Assembly (NCBI GenBank): GCA_020080175.1
Contig: JAGHQL010000055.1
Coordinates: forward strand, 1-64,000
Length of the DNA stretch: 64,000 nt
Direction: 5' to 3'
DNA from: Glutinoglossum americanum
Taxonomy: Eukaryota > Ascomycota > Geoglossomycetes > Geoglossales > Geoglossaceae
In this document: one piece after another, positions 11,613 to 24,967 of the stretch
Layout: each line of letters starts with the position of its first letter
Numbering within the stretch: the first letter of the stretch is position 1
Program-made: the position numbers and the translations under genes
Notes under the pieces: generated by a model
The model's input: the letters and a program-made list of their open reading frames with translations, nothing else
Told to the model about the DNA's origin: nothing
Database searches by the model: none

Positions 11613-14600
11613 ATCCTAGAAGGGTTGGTCCACTTGAACTTCAAATCTCAAAAATGAAGAATGGGACGGAAACCGAGTGATCGCGCAGCGGGGAGGATCT
11701 TTTAAGGGCCTCGTTGTGCGGCTGACCAGCTGAACAGACCGCTGACTTGCCAAACATGAATCCAAGCCCACATTCAGCCGCGTAGGCCTGGGCTCCCATA
11801 TTAACCCTCTTCATACACCTCTCCCCCGACCAGCTCCGCAATTGTGATATCCATCCCCGACTTCTCTTTTTCTATCTCACCTACCCGCATGCCGCGTCGA
11901 CCGTCCTAGTCTAGCCAGATCAGAAATAATTTAAAGCAAGCCCACTGGAGAAGGCTTAAATACCTTTCGCGACTCATGCAACACTGCCGGGATGGAAATC
12001 TCTGAGCTATCGGGTGCGGCGGAGCATATTCATTGGCGACGAAGGTGGGATTTACTGCCCCGATGAGAAGATCTTCCTATGCTGCAGCTGGCGGCGAAAA
12101 TGTGGCTTTTAGGTTTGGCCCGCCACAAAAAGCCCAGGGGCTCAGCTCCAGGCCAAAAATTCCCTAGGTAGCTAATCCAACCAATTCTCTCTTATATGCC
12201 AAGTCTCAGATTCATGTTACCACTCAGATTTTCGAGCCGTGTGCTTGTAAAGTTGGTCAGTTCTGCTAGATTTTCACAGGGCTACCCACCAAAACACTTC
12301 TTGGACAGCTAGACTTAGTAGAAGAGTCTGTATACAGAGGACAGCGGGAAAAAAGTCGTGGGGTCCAGTCGCTTAGGGGCCTAGTGCTTAACTTTAGTTA
12401 AAGATACCCTGAGTTCTAGTTAAAGGTGCCCCGAGTGGGCTTACCGAGCGAAAAATTTCCTTGGAAGACTCTCTACTCACATTCTTAACGCATTTTTAAA
12501 GAGTTTTCTATAATCAGAAATATTCAACTTTTGCTACAATAACATCGCTTAACTCACCACTCGGCTTATTACTCAACTTATCACCCAACCCATATAGAAA
12601 GGAGATGGGAAGGAGTATAAGAAGGAGACTGATCGCCTTGGCGGGACAGAATAGAATAGATCCTTGCTATGGTACGTCTACGGTGCCTATAAGTTTTGAC
12701 TAATAAGATTCCTTATAGGACTCTCATCGATCCATTACATATACCCGTTGCGACCGCGGGCCTAAGGACGATACGTGCTCGGGTCCTTCCATGCTCCTCC
12801 TTAGTGACATCCTCCATTGGCCGTATTTCTCCTTGGTGATGTCCTCCATCGGCCTTATGCTAGGCCCTCATACATGTGTACGTGCCTCGCCTTTTTGCTT
12901 CTATCCGTGCTTCCTTGGTGGGTTCCTTGTGATGCCTTCAATGGGACCCACCTAGGCTTCGCTAGTTCCATTATGTGCTCTGCTGACCTCCCTAGGGCTA
13001 ACTCTCCTTCTGACCCTTGTTCGGCGGCCGACCATAACATCACCCAGCAGCCGCCGTGACATCTAGAGTCCTCAATGTCGAAGCATTTTTATGTAGCCTT
13101 GGCATCGGGAGTTCTTACATAGTAACAGAACATCATAGTGGAAACACATCAAAAAACTAACCTTTATTTTCAGAATTCTTTTCATCATAAATACTATTTA
13201 GAATATATATATATCTGCCCCTTTTTGTTTCAATTTTTACAACAGCACCTTTCTCAGAGGGAACTGACGTTTCGCGTGATAACGTGACGCTATGTGCATA
13301 TGATGTCTTTGCTTCCCTTTGGGGCTAGTTCTTTCGTATTAGTATTTTTTCTTTTTCCCCCCTCCACGGTAGGTATTTGGAATAGATCCGATTCGGACTC
13401 CCAACTAGGCTCGAAATGGCCCGCGCCAACGCCATTCGCTCGGAGGATATATTGCAACTTATCCTCCGAACGAACTAACTGACTAACCAGCTGGAACTCA
13501 GTGGTAAGCCAAAGCGGTGGCGTCGATAAGGGACCAACCGTTCTCCAAACCCTGTGGTGGTTGGTCGAGCGGTGGCAATATGACTGACGTACGGTATAGG
13601 TGTGAGAGATAATAGAAAGGGTCGTGATTTGCCTGTGTGCAGGAGATAATCGTCACTGCAGGTTTGGTACGAAAACTGGGTAGGGCGGTGCAAATTGGTG
13701 CTAGATTAGTAAGCATATGCGCCATGCGAGTGAAAATCTCTCAGTTGCAATCCCTTTCGAGGCGGTCAAGGACTCCTGTATAAAATGGTTAGTGTGGAGG
13801 TTTGTGATTATGGAAGATGGATCTGCTAGGGAGTTGAGAGAGCGGGGGATGCTACGATTCCCTCGCCTAGAATTACTTGTTCCTGTCAAGCTGAAGATGT
13901 TGCTTGATCCTTCGATAAAGCCTAGTTGGCTATCCCAATTCGGCCTACCCAACAGGATCACAACCGCAAAAACAAGGAAAGGAAAAGCCCCATCCCGTCA
14001 CAAACACCCTGAACAGAACCAATCGCGGCTCACTGTCCCTCCAAAAGAAACACGCGAAGACGAAAGTGGGAAATAACGAGATCCCATCCCAGCTGAAAAC
14101 AAATGCCTATCTCTCTTATTGGAGGAAGCATGCCACCAGATCGGACGGCCCACAGAGAAGCTAGAGAACGAGTTTCCCGCTGCTAGCGGGGCCTCGGGTT
14201 CAAGATCAATTGCTGCAGCACACGGCAAGAACCAACGTATTCCTGAACCCTTTTTTTGCCTTGTCCCGTGGTGCGTAAAACCCGGCGATCTCTCTTAGCG
14301 GTGGGGGGATTCTATCTAAACGAAGTGGAAGAAAAGAAAAAAAAAAGCCTCGAAAGCCGCAGCGGAATAACCCATCCAACCAAAGGCCGGGAGAGCACGA
14401 ATATTTAAAATTTAAACTTTGGATCTAAACCTGATTTTTTTTCGCTGGATCAACTCTCCTCTGACCCCGCACGGTTGCCCAGCCTTTGATTTTCCGAGGA
14501 AAGCGTTGTTCGTGTGTGATTTGCATGGATTGGGGCTCCTTCCTTCGTCCTGCAGATTTCTTTTTCAGGTACGGCACCAATGGGATCGCTCGGTAAGCGA

Positions 14601-15626
14601 ATGGATGGGTTTCGATCTCTGCTTCAGGGCATTTGCCGTGATGGTCGGAGTAGAGGAGGGAGGGTTTGCAGTTGGACCCGCAACCTCAGAATCGGGATGC
14701 AGTTGACTTTTTCCAGAGCGGAGCAAGCATGCAGCCGCTCGCGCCGTCTCGGGCTGAGCCATGGTAAACTTCTATTCTCTGTGCGCTCCTCGTCACGTTC
14801 CCGCACTCCATCTGATTTTATTTTTTGCCCTAGAAACCTAGGGGCGATGGGTAGAGGCGGTCTAGGAATAAGATCCGACTTCGCCTTCACCAATTGTCGC
14901 AACGGTCAGGGGTTGCTGCTCTTTATTTCTTCATTTTTATTCCCCATTGGTATTCCCTTTTCAATTCTAGTTCTCTTCTCTTTGCTTTTTGCATTCCATA
15001 CTCGCCTAACACGCCTTGCATAAAAATATCGGCGTGAGGTCGTTCATTCCAACCAGTAGAGAAACACACGTCTTGAACGCTTCTCCCTTCTGATGAGTAG
15101 CCACAGATCGAAAGGGTGAGCAATACCCCCAAAACTGAATGGTTCGTAACAAGGAATATTGGATAGTAAGCTCGCCAATGAACGCCAAAATCAATCGCAC
15201 TGAAACTACCACGGTGAACGTTCAAACAACTTAGGTTTAACGCCTGACACCTGACACCACTGCTAGTCTGCTAGTCGAGGCACGAAGCGGGTGAAGCGGG
15301 TGCAGCAAGCATAGACGGATTTTCGATCGTGTAAACATAGTTAATCCAAACAAAGGCGTAAACCGGCAACATAAGTGTGAAAATATTTAGTCAAAAGAGA
15401 GGCTAGCCATCTCAACCTGCGGGATAAACGCTTGCCGCTGTACGAGTCCACTATCTCTGCGCGAGTGTGGGCGAAGCGTGTAAAATCACAATCCGGATGT
15501 TCGAATGTAAAAGTTGTGGGTATAAGGCATCTTATAGTTGCTTTAACACCCTACAGTGATGTGTTCGTGGAACAAATTGCTAGTCGATACAGGTGTAGAC
15601 GTTCGAAGGTCTATCTTTGTGAGAAC
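11613..15626. other. Gene-poor 4 kb stretch
   Basis: No protein family is recognised on either strand. It contains the LTR candidate (listed separately), an AT-rich patch near 13190-13215, and a pyrimidine-rich stretch about 14240-14450. Short ORFs here read as non-conserved sequence. It could include the long promoter of the ankyrin gene and an RNA gene that I cannot see. Confidence 0.5.
12385..13061 (-). mobile_element. Candidate solo LTR, Ty3/Gypsy-like
   Basis: Read on the minus strand the segment begins TGTCACGGCGGCTG and ends TTAAGCA, that is TG...CA ends typical of retrotransposon LTRs. Flanking 5-mers are CCTAG (12380-12384) and TCTAG (13062-13066), four of five positions matching, as expected for an aged target-site duplication. 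Length of about 680 bp fits a fungal LTR. No internal gag/pol region or second copy was seen in the window, hence 'solo'. Near its left end two similar units (TTAGTTAAAGATACCC and CTAGTTAAAGGTGCCC) sit in tandem. Family assignment is inference; it looks old. Confidence 0.4.
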
Positions 15627-16953
15627 CTATACGGTGACCTGATCCCAGTCATTTTCAATGAATGTAGCCCACTCCTTATCGACAATGGGTACGCTCCCAT
15701 CGCTGGTTAGCATGGAGCTGTTGTTCCTGCTCAGCGGGAGCGCCTTGGCTGGAACTCTGAAGGCGATATCGAAATTCTGGCCAGGTGCTGGATTCAGGCC
15801 AGCGGCGTAATCGTCGGGGGGAGTGAGGTCCAGCTCATTAGGTGCTAAGGCTACGGTTAGGCCGTCGCACGGAGACGCCTGTTGGAGCTTCGTATCGAGT
15901 GAATATGAGTCGTAATTGTAGTAGGAAGGGAGGATTTCGCTGCCTGCCATCATCGCGGGAGTGAGCGGATCGTTTGGGTTTAGTGTGTTTCCCAGGAGCA
16001 TCTGCGTCTCTGGAGGCAAGGACATCGTATATGGGCTGGCGTAGTCCTCACATGGAGGATTCAAACTCAAGGAATTCATACCCGAATTTATGGCGGAGGA
16101 CGACTGCATGAGTTGGTGTTGCTGCTGTATCATCATTTGCTGATTATAGTCCATATTGAGGCTAGCGGAGGTCTGCTGTGGTGTTAGTTTGGTCTGTGGA
16201 GTGTGGGCTTTCGATGTGGAGGTGGATGTTGAAGGCGATGGCGTTAATGGGCCTACTGTCATCGATATCGCTCGGCCGTGGTGTGGCTCCAACGGCGGTG
16301 GGCTAGTAACGCTGTGTAAGGGATCTATGACTGGGCGCTGCAGCGGAATGGGTGCTGGTGGGGAGGGCTGCATGAAGCTAGTAGCGCCGGGCATTTGGTA
16401 TAGTGGTACTTGTTGGAACATCGCTGGATGGTAGAGTGCCTGCTGTGCCATCGGCTGCGTCATGAAAGGCGATTGGTACATAGACTGGCGGTTGTGAACG
16501 AATTGAGGCGCATTGGGGAAAGACTGAGCGTATGAAGTGGTGACCGCCTGGTCAAGGGCGCTCCTCATAGCCACATGGTTCGTCAAATAAGCAGCGAGCT
16601 TCCGATTGAAATCTGACGAACCAGTCTGAAGACCCGCGGTCAGCCGTCGGTATTGGTGCGGCAGATCGTCGTCTTCCTCCTCATACATCTCTTCATTTAT
16701 TACATCCTGCTCCGTGACCCTCAGCGATCGGCCAGTTCGCCGTTTGTGGATCTCAGATGCCCGTCGAGCAGACTCGACACGAGCTTCGAGGCTTCTGTCA
16801 CTTCGCCTTGATGCAGCAATGTATGCGCTAGTAAAGTTAGTCATCTGGATGGTAAACACATGGGAGATCTATGGCTTACCGCTCTTGGTTTTCTTCATGC
16901 GTCCTCTCGGTCTTCACGGCCTTAGCCAGAGGAATGGTGCGCATTGGAGGCAT
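15627..16953 (-). CDS. Conserved Pezizomycotina protein of unknown function, Gln/Pro/Ser-rich
   Basis: Seen: two exons. Exon 1, 16953-16880, reads MPPMRTIPLAKAVKTERTHE then ENQER. A 52 bp intron (16879-16828, GTAAGC...CTAG with a GACTAAC branch site) joins it in phase to AYIAASRRSDRSLEARVESA. A basic, charged helix-like block follows (ASEIHKRRTGRSLRVTEQDV, then INEEMYEEEDDDLPHQYRRL). The next about 300 residues are low complexity, rich in Gln, Pro, Met and Ser. The C-terminus is conserved-looking, DKEWATFIENDWDQVTV. From memory the N-terminal block is near-identical in many ascomycetes that carry it as a hypothetical protein. The design (basic conserved head, Gln/Pro-rich tail, acidic-aromatic end) resembles a transcription regulator, but no known DNA-binding domain is visible. 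An in-frame upstream Met (17076) exists; the start at 16953 is preferred for homologue length. Confidence 0.8.
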
Positions 16954-18563
16954 GGAGGACAAATAGTGACGGGCAATCGCCACTAAGCAGTATCTTTTCT
17001 CGACGACCAATGATGCGGGGTTCCGGGAACGCAATAGCGTAATTTCCAGGAGGTGCCGGGAATCGAGATTGGACACTTGCGGCGGTCAGAGAGAGGTTAG
17101 CAGCGAGGTATGCCAGTACTTTCACCACCAATAAAAGACACGATCCGTCCGATTTTTGGCTTTAGTGTTGAGAAAGCTTGGGGCGACCGGGATACAGATG
17201 TCGAGTGACACAGAATCCGACAACTCAAGCTGCGTCATAATTGGTTTGTTAGTAACCTGAGATAGATAGAATTAAAAATCTGGGGAAAAGGTGCGCAGCG
17301 AGTTCCCATGTATGAGGCAATTCTATAGGCGCACACTCACGAGTTGATCCTCGGTCTGACCGGTTAGCTAGAAGTGCCGACGGGAAGGCGGAGGCGCCGG
17401 TGGCGACGTCGACCGCGGAGTCAGTAGTAGCCAGACGGGGGAGTCCGCGGCTCGACCTGGTGAGAACGCGATAATGGCAAAGTGATTTTCGTTTCGTCGG
17501 AAGAGTTGGGAGGTGGATTTAAACCTCTGAGGGAAAGTGGGCAGGCCATTGCTAATTAATGTAGGTGTGCGAGGCAGCGGACATCAACACTTCCGGCAGA
17601 TGCCTCCGAATGGGTCCTCGCTCCTCTTTGGCGCCGGGCGAGGATCCCAACCGGATCCCTGCTTGGGCCTTTCCGCGATCGATCATTGAGTTTCCAGATC
17701 TCCGGGCTCGGCAATCTCGCTAGTCTCGATACTAAGATCGAACAATCACAGCTTTCTTGCACAGAACGGCACAAACATCGCACAACTCGCGCAATGCACA
17801 CGGAGCACAACGCACACACCGTCGTCGCCACTGGTCGGGACGCATCCCCGATCAACTCCAAATACCTATGAGGTAATCCAAGCTTCTGGGGACTCACCGA
17901 ACGCTTGGCTCGAACGTGCGTTAGGTTTGTGCCTCCTGTCCCGCCGTGCAGGTGTTTAGATGCTAATCAACTCGAACCTGACCAGCTAGGATAGCTAGCA
18001 TCGCGAGTCTCCTGTCCCTATGGGTAGCTAGAATTCGACGTGCATACAGCCTGCTGCACGCTGCGTTCTGCATGCGCATGGCCGTAGGATGGTTTTTCCG
18101 CCGCACTCTAAACACCGTTCTCCGCTGGTTTTGCCGGTTGCGTCTGTGCGCGAGTGATTCATTCTTATGCTGGCTCACGAGTCATGGCAAAGATGTGACG
18201 TAGACTTAGGGTGTTTGGACATCCATTGACATGCGAAAGCTCGAGCACCGCTTTTGGCCCTCGGCAACTCTGGCATCCTCAGGACAGATGCGACTATAGT
18301 AAAAAGGAATTAAGTAACGAACGCTTGCGAAGATCGGAAGGTCTGAAACAACTCTTTTGCATTTTGAAACAGGTGGGAAGATGACATTACATCCATCAGG
18401 ATGTATACTAGTGGCACATCCCAATGCGAATACGAATCAGCGCTTCCCGAGCATCCTTCATGCCCGTCGCTACACAGAAAACAAAAATGAAAGAAGGCTC
18501 GCTAGTACCTTGACTAACTGGAACCCCTCGCGCAATTGACTTTTTCTGATCTCGTAGCTTGAT
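16954..18563. other. 1.6 kb spacer, promoter side of the conserved unknown
   Basis: Holds the upstream region of the 15.6-17 kb gene and the 3' flank of VPS74. Short ORFs at 17.5-18.5 kb show no family likeness. Nothing else is seen. Confidence 0.4.
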
Positions 18564-19923
18564 TCACAGAAGAGAATCAAGTCTTGTGAAAACGCTCAAA
18601 CATGCCGCGACAACCTATTCGATACAATGTCAGCAAAAGCAGCTGCCGGAGAGAATGGAGCCGTTTCCATAGTGTGACTTCCTAGCGGAGAATTCTAGGG
18701 GGACACCTGCGGGCTTCTATTGAGAAAACAATGAGGAATGTGTTTACGTACTTCAAGCTGGAGTTCCTTATCTTTAGCGTTGTTGGCTTCCTCGGAAACT
18801 ACTCGACCAAGATTTGCCCCGATGCCCGCTGAGCCGCCAGCTCTGCTACCGAAGGGCCACTGAGAGTATTCTGCAAGTAATTCGTCGACCTGTGCAAATG
18901 CGCGTTCTCTAGACTCGTGCCCTAGCGTTGCCAACGCGTTTTCGAGCACGTTGGCAGCATACGCAGCGCACACCATTGCGATTGTTCTCAGGTACCTAAA
19001 CTCCATGTCTGCGGGCAAGAACTGGCTTTCTGGCAAAACCACCGTTCTATTAGTGAGCACATTCCGCACCCGCCGTCGGATTTCGTCTTTTGCCCCCCCG
19101 TCTGCCACAGGATGCGTAGCCATATCAAATAGAAGGAAATTGCGTTTCTCAGTTCGTAAAATGCCCTTATCAACAAGCCCTTTCGCGAGACGCTCTCGAA
19201 CCTGCTTTAATTGGTAGCCAATCTTCATCAGGTTCCACGTCTCTCCTAATTCGAGATACCACTGTTAGTAGGAGGTCTGATAGTAACGGGAAGGTCGGAA
19301 TATTCGACCACTGTCGACTTGATCACTGACCGCTCATTAGATCGATCCAAGAGCTTACGCTCATCTTTTCGCTGGACTTCATCATCTTGAGTGCTTCATC
19401 AAGCAAAACTTCTCCTGTTAGAGTATCATCGATAACTTCAATCACTCTATCGGCGAGCGGAAACCGTCGTCTTGATGAGTCCTTCTGCATGCTGACACGG
19501 CCCCTAAACGCAAGCTCGATGACGATGCACCCTCGTAGAGCATATGAGATATTGTCGTTCCAGAAAGATAGATAACCCTTTCACAATTTGGCCATTAAAA
19601 CAGTTTCGGAAAGTTTTGAAGAGTGAGCGAGAACGCCCATATTGTGGACGGAGTTGTACCTGCTTATCCTTCAAGCCCAGTAGTAGCACCTCCTCCATCA
19701 GCGTCAACTTCGGTTGTTTACTTCTCTCTTCGCTCTCACTGATATCCTGCGGGTCGAAAGCGATCTTGTGTCCGTTCTCGCCACTGGTGTAGGATGTCTC
19801 TGGCCCTCGAATATCCAACGACGACTGGGGCTTTGATGCGGGTGAACTTGTGCCATCGTCATCGTCGGGACCAACTCCAGTCACACCCCGGCGCCGCGTG
19901 AGACCCGAGGTTGACGAAGACAT
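18564..19923 (-). CDS. VPS74: Vps74 / GOLPH3 Golgi PI4P effector (GPP34 domain)
   Basis: Role (known): peripheral Golgi protein that binds PI4P and COPI and retains glycosyltransferases in the Golgi. Seen: four exons. Exon 1 (from 19923) has a Ser/Thr-rich head and enters the domain at [17 protein letters not shown]. Exon 2 reads [17 protein letters not shown], then [10 protein letters not shown]. Exon 3 reads [20 protein letters not shown], then [12 protein letters not shown]. The last exon lies at about 18610-18564 and reads [16 protein letters not shown], joined in phase across a GTACGT...AATAG intron. The ORF around 18695 therefore does not mark the true 3' end. Domain order and the length of about 350 aa match the family; no lesion seen. 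Confidence 0.92.
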
Positions 19924-20415
19924 TATTTTGCTTTATATCGTTGGGTAGTTCGTTGATGGAGTCTGAGCAAGTAATGCAACGCTAGCGGGCGTAGGAATTG
20001 ATTGTCTTGCGCAAATATCTAGGACCAGGTCTTCCCATGTACAAAAAATATTTCGGTAGCTCCAATCTACAGTGAAAGCGTGGTTTTAACTCGGTAGTGA
20101 CTTATAAATGCCTGGTGTTGACAGCTTGCAAGAGGGCAGTGAAACGGTCCGAAGGGGTTCATACACGCTAAAATGTTCAGCCTCAATTGGGGCGATTCCT
20201 GAAACAGCCAAATTGATGGGTGATCACAACCACAACGCTACGGAGCAAAGAGCTTTGTCTAATTGATATTACATGATGCTACAACCTGGGAGAAAAAGAA
20301 ATCTCTTTGCCCGCAGGGCGAAACATGTACAATGCCTAGCGGTCAAGTTTGTCACACATCCACTAGTCGTCCTTTCCCCTATAGTATTTTGCTTCGGATG
20401 TTGTTGGTGAAATCG
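19924..20415. other. Spacer between VPS74 start and ACP 3' end
   Basis: About 490 bases, presumed VPS74 promoter. No motif or ORF of note. Confidence 0.4.
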
Positions 20416-21117
20416 TCAGTGAGCTGGAGTAGATAGTGAGCAATATTCGGCGCAATCGCAGGTAATTGAAGGTTTAAAGCACATACCATCGGGCTGCGAG
20501 AGAATATATTGCACTGCTTTGTCGACTACTGAGTGTTAGATACTGGTTGCCTAGAGCCGGTGAGATATGCTGGACATACCACTGTGGATCGCATCCGCGT
20601 CCTTGTCTGGAATTTCAATGCTGAATTCCTATGAAGGTATCAATAGCTAATCACCGGGGATCATCTGGCGGAGCCAACCTCCTCGATAGCCATAACTACT
20701 TCTACTGTGTCCAGGCTGTCCAAACCAAGGTCATTGGAGAAGTGCGAATTGGGCGAGAGCTGTAATAATTGAGCAATTGCTACACCCGGGAGGTTATAGG
20801 GCCCATACCTTCGTTGGGTCGTTGACCTAATTATTCTTTGTCAATCGTGGCCCTCTCGGTCAAAGATTAAAGCAGATGGATACCTTATCAAAATTCTTAA
20901 GGAGGTCCAATATCCTCCCTTCTACTTGTTCTTGTGTTAACCCTGCTGGTGCAGAGTAGAACCTTACGGCAGAAGAGGACAGTGTAGGAGCGAATTGAGA
21001 CGGCCTTGTGATGAACCTGGTTGCATGGAGGGATGATGATCGCACAATCGTGCACCGTTGCCGCAAAGACTGTTGGGTAAGTCTCCGGGCAGATCGTGCA
21101 AAGGTAATTCTCATCAT
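20416..21117 (-). CDS. ACP1: Mitochondrial acyl carrier protein (NDUFAB1/ACP1), complex I and type II fatty-acid synthesis
   Basis: Role (known): carries acyl chains on a 4'-phosphopantetheine arm for mitochondrial fatty-acid/lipoate synthesis, supports LYR-protein assembly and is a complex I subunit. Seen: exon 1 from 21117 encodes a basic, Ser/Arg-rich presequence ([16 protein letters not shown]), then [19 protein letters not shown]. Small exons follow: [62 protein letters not shown] and a last AH-stop at 20416. The modified serine is in [10 protein letters not shown] and is intact. All introns are 50-80 bp with GT...AG ends. The gene is divergent from the NDUFS8 gene. Confidence 0.93.
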
Positions 21118-21459
21118 GGTTTAGGAAATTTTTATGCTATGGAACGAATGGTAGAAAGATGTGCTTGATGAATTCACTGGTGGATGTTCGAGGATGGCTA
21201 CGAGACTTCTTCTTTTCCGTTCACGTGGTAATAAAGTACCAACCTCAAAACCCAGCAAAAATGAACTAATTTAGATAATGTATCTTATCCTGACTTTTAA
21301 GAACATCAAAACTGTTTATTAATTTAAATAGGAAAGCAGGGCCATCAGCACTAGGTGACTCTCACCTGATGATCAAGCGGCGAATCGCAGCTCTCGCAAA
21401 ATACATTACCTCTCGACATCACCGTTCCACCGATTACCTGCCTTATTGATCTATCAAAG
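21118..21459. promoter_or_regulatory. Shared divergent promoter region of ACP1 and NDUFS8
   Basis: 342 bases separate two head-to-head starts, so transcripts of two complex I components must initiate from it. No individual factor site is called. Confidence 0.6.
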
Positions 21460-22396
<937 letters not shown>

Positions 22397-22842
22397 GGAT
22401 CAATTTGATATTACATCCCGAGATAGGGCAGCTATTGTACATTCAAACCATTCGACAATTGTTCATAATTATCACTTGGTTCTGTTGCGTGACATTTTAC
22501 AGGAAACAGGTGCATTTATTGCTAGTCTCATCCAAAACTAAGACCTGTCATATTTCCCAAAATTTGCTCACCACAATGCTAGATTCCTTTCGAACATTAA
22601 GTCCAGCCATATATACAAGTTGGGCGGTAGCCGCAGACATGTTTGGCGCTCCACGTAGGGCTTTAGACAGGTCTTACATGCCTTTCTATAGGCAAAGAGG
22701 CACGTGTAAGGCCTATTGTTGCGTAGAGTTGTAATAAACCTAAGGCGCAGAAGGGGTGGTGGGGGCATACTTGCGTTTCATGAAGTGGTGTGCTAGTGAT
22801 TTGTGACTTTGGCACGCAGGAGCTACGTACAGAATTTCCTGT
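22397..22842. other. Convergent spacer NDUFS8 / RRP14
   Basis: About 450 bases between two 3' ends; no gene seen. Confidence 0.4.
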
Positions 22843-24502
22843 TCACCTCCTCTTACCCCCTGTCTTCGCAGCGAAACTACCCTCAAATCCTGGTCGCCTC
22901 TGGACTTTCTTCCCGCTCTTACCCACCTTTCCCTTTCCTTTGCTACTCTTCTCCTCCCTCCGTTTTCTTAAGTTTTCATCTCTCTTCTTCTGCCTCATTA
23001 CCTTCCCCTTATCCACACCATCGATTCTCTCTTTCCACTCCTTTTCGCTCTTCTTCTTCACCTTCTCCTTGCGCTTAAGCGTCTTACTTAGCAACACACT
23101 ATCATCTTTGATCTTCTCACCGTGGGCGCGCTTGCAGGCATTAAGCCAGAGGTCCTTCTCCTCAATCTCCTTCAGTTTCTCCTCGTCTAGGCTGCTGAGG
23201 CGTGCGCGCTTATTCTCAGCGGCTTTCATTGCCGTGAGAGGATCTTGGGGCCCCTTTCTCCTCCTAGGATTTGAGAGACTAGAAAGACTCGAATCAAGCT
23301 GTTGTCCGTCGCTAAAGGCAACTCTTCCGAATGAAAAGTTGCTCTCCGGTACGGCCTCCTTAAGGCTTACTTGTCCCGCATTCGGCAGCGCCTGCGATAT
23401 TGTTCCCGAGGGGGCCGCCATTTCTCTAGCCTTCTCGTCTTCCTTCGCCTTTAGTCTCAGTTCTTTCTTATGTTCTCTCCGTTGTTCCTCTTTCCGCCGC
23501 CTCGCGTCCATTAACTCCTGCCGATTCCGAGCTGGGGCGCCATCCGGGCCATCGGCTTTTCTTGCTGCTCGTAGTGCCTCAATACGCGCAGCTAGACGAG
23601 CTTTAAGTTCAATAGGATCGGCAGAAGGTCTCCTAATCTTACTAAGCGACGTAAGAGGGATAATAGAAGAAATAGAAGATGAGCCGGATGGTAACGCTGG
23701 AAGATCAAAGTTGGGTGATTCGGGTGCCGGTGTTGGAGTCACCGAAGGGTTGGAATGGTTATCGAAGCCGTCCATATGAATGAGCTCCGTAGCATTGTCT
23801 TCGCCATTGACTATAGGAAAGGTGTCCTTCCGGTCGGCTTTGACCAGATCATTCCTGTCCAGCGCACCAGTGTTCCGGCTCAGATGTGACCCATAACTGT
23901 CCGCTGTATTCCCTGCCTTCTTTTTGCTGCCCTTATCCTTTTTCCTCTTGTCTGCTTTTAGCTTCTGCACGGGCGGAGCCGATCCTTCGGCTTTGAGAGG
24001 AGCTAAAGCATCCCCAGCCGTTTTCTCAGCGGCCGATCCCTCAGCCTTAGCTTTTGGGTCCTTTCTCTGTTTCTTTGGCTTCTTCTCCAAAGCCCTCAAT
24101 CCTTCCTTCGGCCTCTCTCTTTCGATGCCTTCAATGTCTGACGCTTCATCCATATCTCTCTTCCGCTTACGTTCATTCTCATCCCTCACATCCTTCGCAC
24201 TCTTTGCAGAGTCCGGGTCTAGCTTTGCTAGCTTTGCTTGTTTCGCTTCTTGTTTTGTCTGCTTCTTCTTTCGCCATTGGTTCTATATCACAGCGCATGC
24301 GATTAACAACATTCTCCTCTACCGATATAAACTCAGCACCTACACTATTATCTTGACCGTAATAGTACTTCGCTGGTATCAACGATAATAGACCATCAAA
24401 TGACTTCGCATAGCCTCTGAGCCGTTCCTGCAATATTAACATTAGTGCTGAGCTCGGGCAGAGCGGGGCACTCAAGCGACGAACCTCAAGATCATCGGCC
24501 AT
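22843..24502 (-). CDS. RRP14: Rrp14/SURF6 ribosome biogenesis factor
   Basis: Role (known): nucleolar protein needed for pre-rRNA processing of both subunits. Seen: start at 24502 with the tiny exon MADDLE, intron GTTCGT...TGCAG, then ERLRGYAKSFDGLLSLIPAK and YYYGQDNS (Rrp14 N-terminal domain). A second intron (GTAGGT...GATATAG) leads to NQWRKKKQTKQEAKQAK, in phase with the long exon. That exon is Lys/Arg/Glu-rich throughout, carries SURF6 blocks such as ADPIELKARLAARIEALRAA, KARL/KRKEKVKKKSEKEWKER and a C-terminal RRPGFEGSF, and ends GGKRR. Highly basic coiled-coil composition fits the family. No lesion seen. Confidence 0.88.
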
Positions 24503-24967
24503 GTTGTCCAAATGGCAAAGATCGCAAAAAGGATTGGCGAGTACAGCCAAATACCGGTGATAGAATTTGGCGTACTTTATATGGATGAGCAGACTATAAT
24601 CCGTTTCTAGTCTGTAGCCTTTTAGACGTCAAGTAGTAAGTTCTAATATCAAAGGAAGCGGTGAAATTCAAAAATTTCGGAGTTTGGTCGCGAAATCTTG
24701 GCGTGTGGATCTCGCAAGACGCTAAGCCTTAATTGGCAGGATTAAACATTTGTTGTATTGTCACTCTGTACCAAGGAACAATAAGTTATTCAAACTTTCA
24801 TCTTTAATTTACAGCTAAAGGAGCACAATACCAACAGCACTATTGAGACACAGACCGAATCCTATGCAGCGCCCCAGTTCGTTCACAAATACCAAAAGCA
24901 GTCAAAACGTTACACAAACTCCCGCAAAAAGACCGATCCTGGCCACCAAGGCCGAGTTCTGTCGAGC
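24503..24967. other. Spacer between RRP14 start and isoaspartyl methyltransferase 3' end
   Basis: About 465 bases; presumed RRP14 promoter. Nothing else is visible. Confidence 0.4.

Noticed and set aside
12817-13059. 80 aa frame with a hydrophobic head and many Cys
   Set aside because: It lies wholly inside the LTR candidate and has no family likeness.
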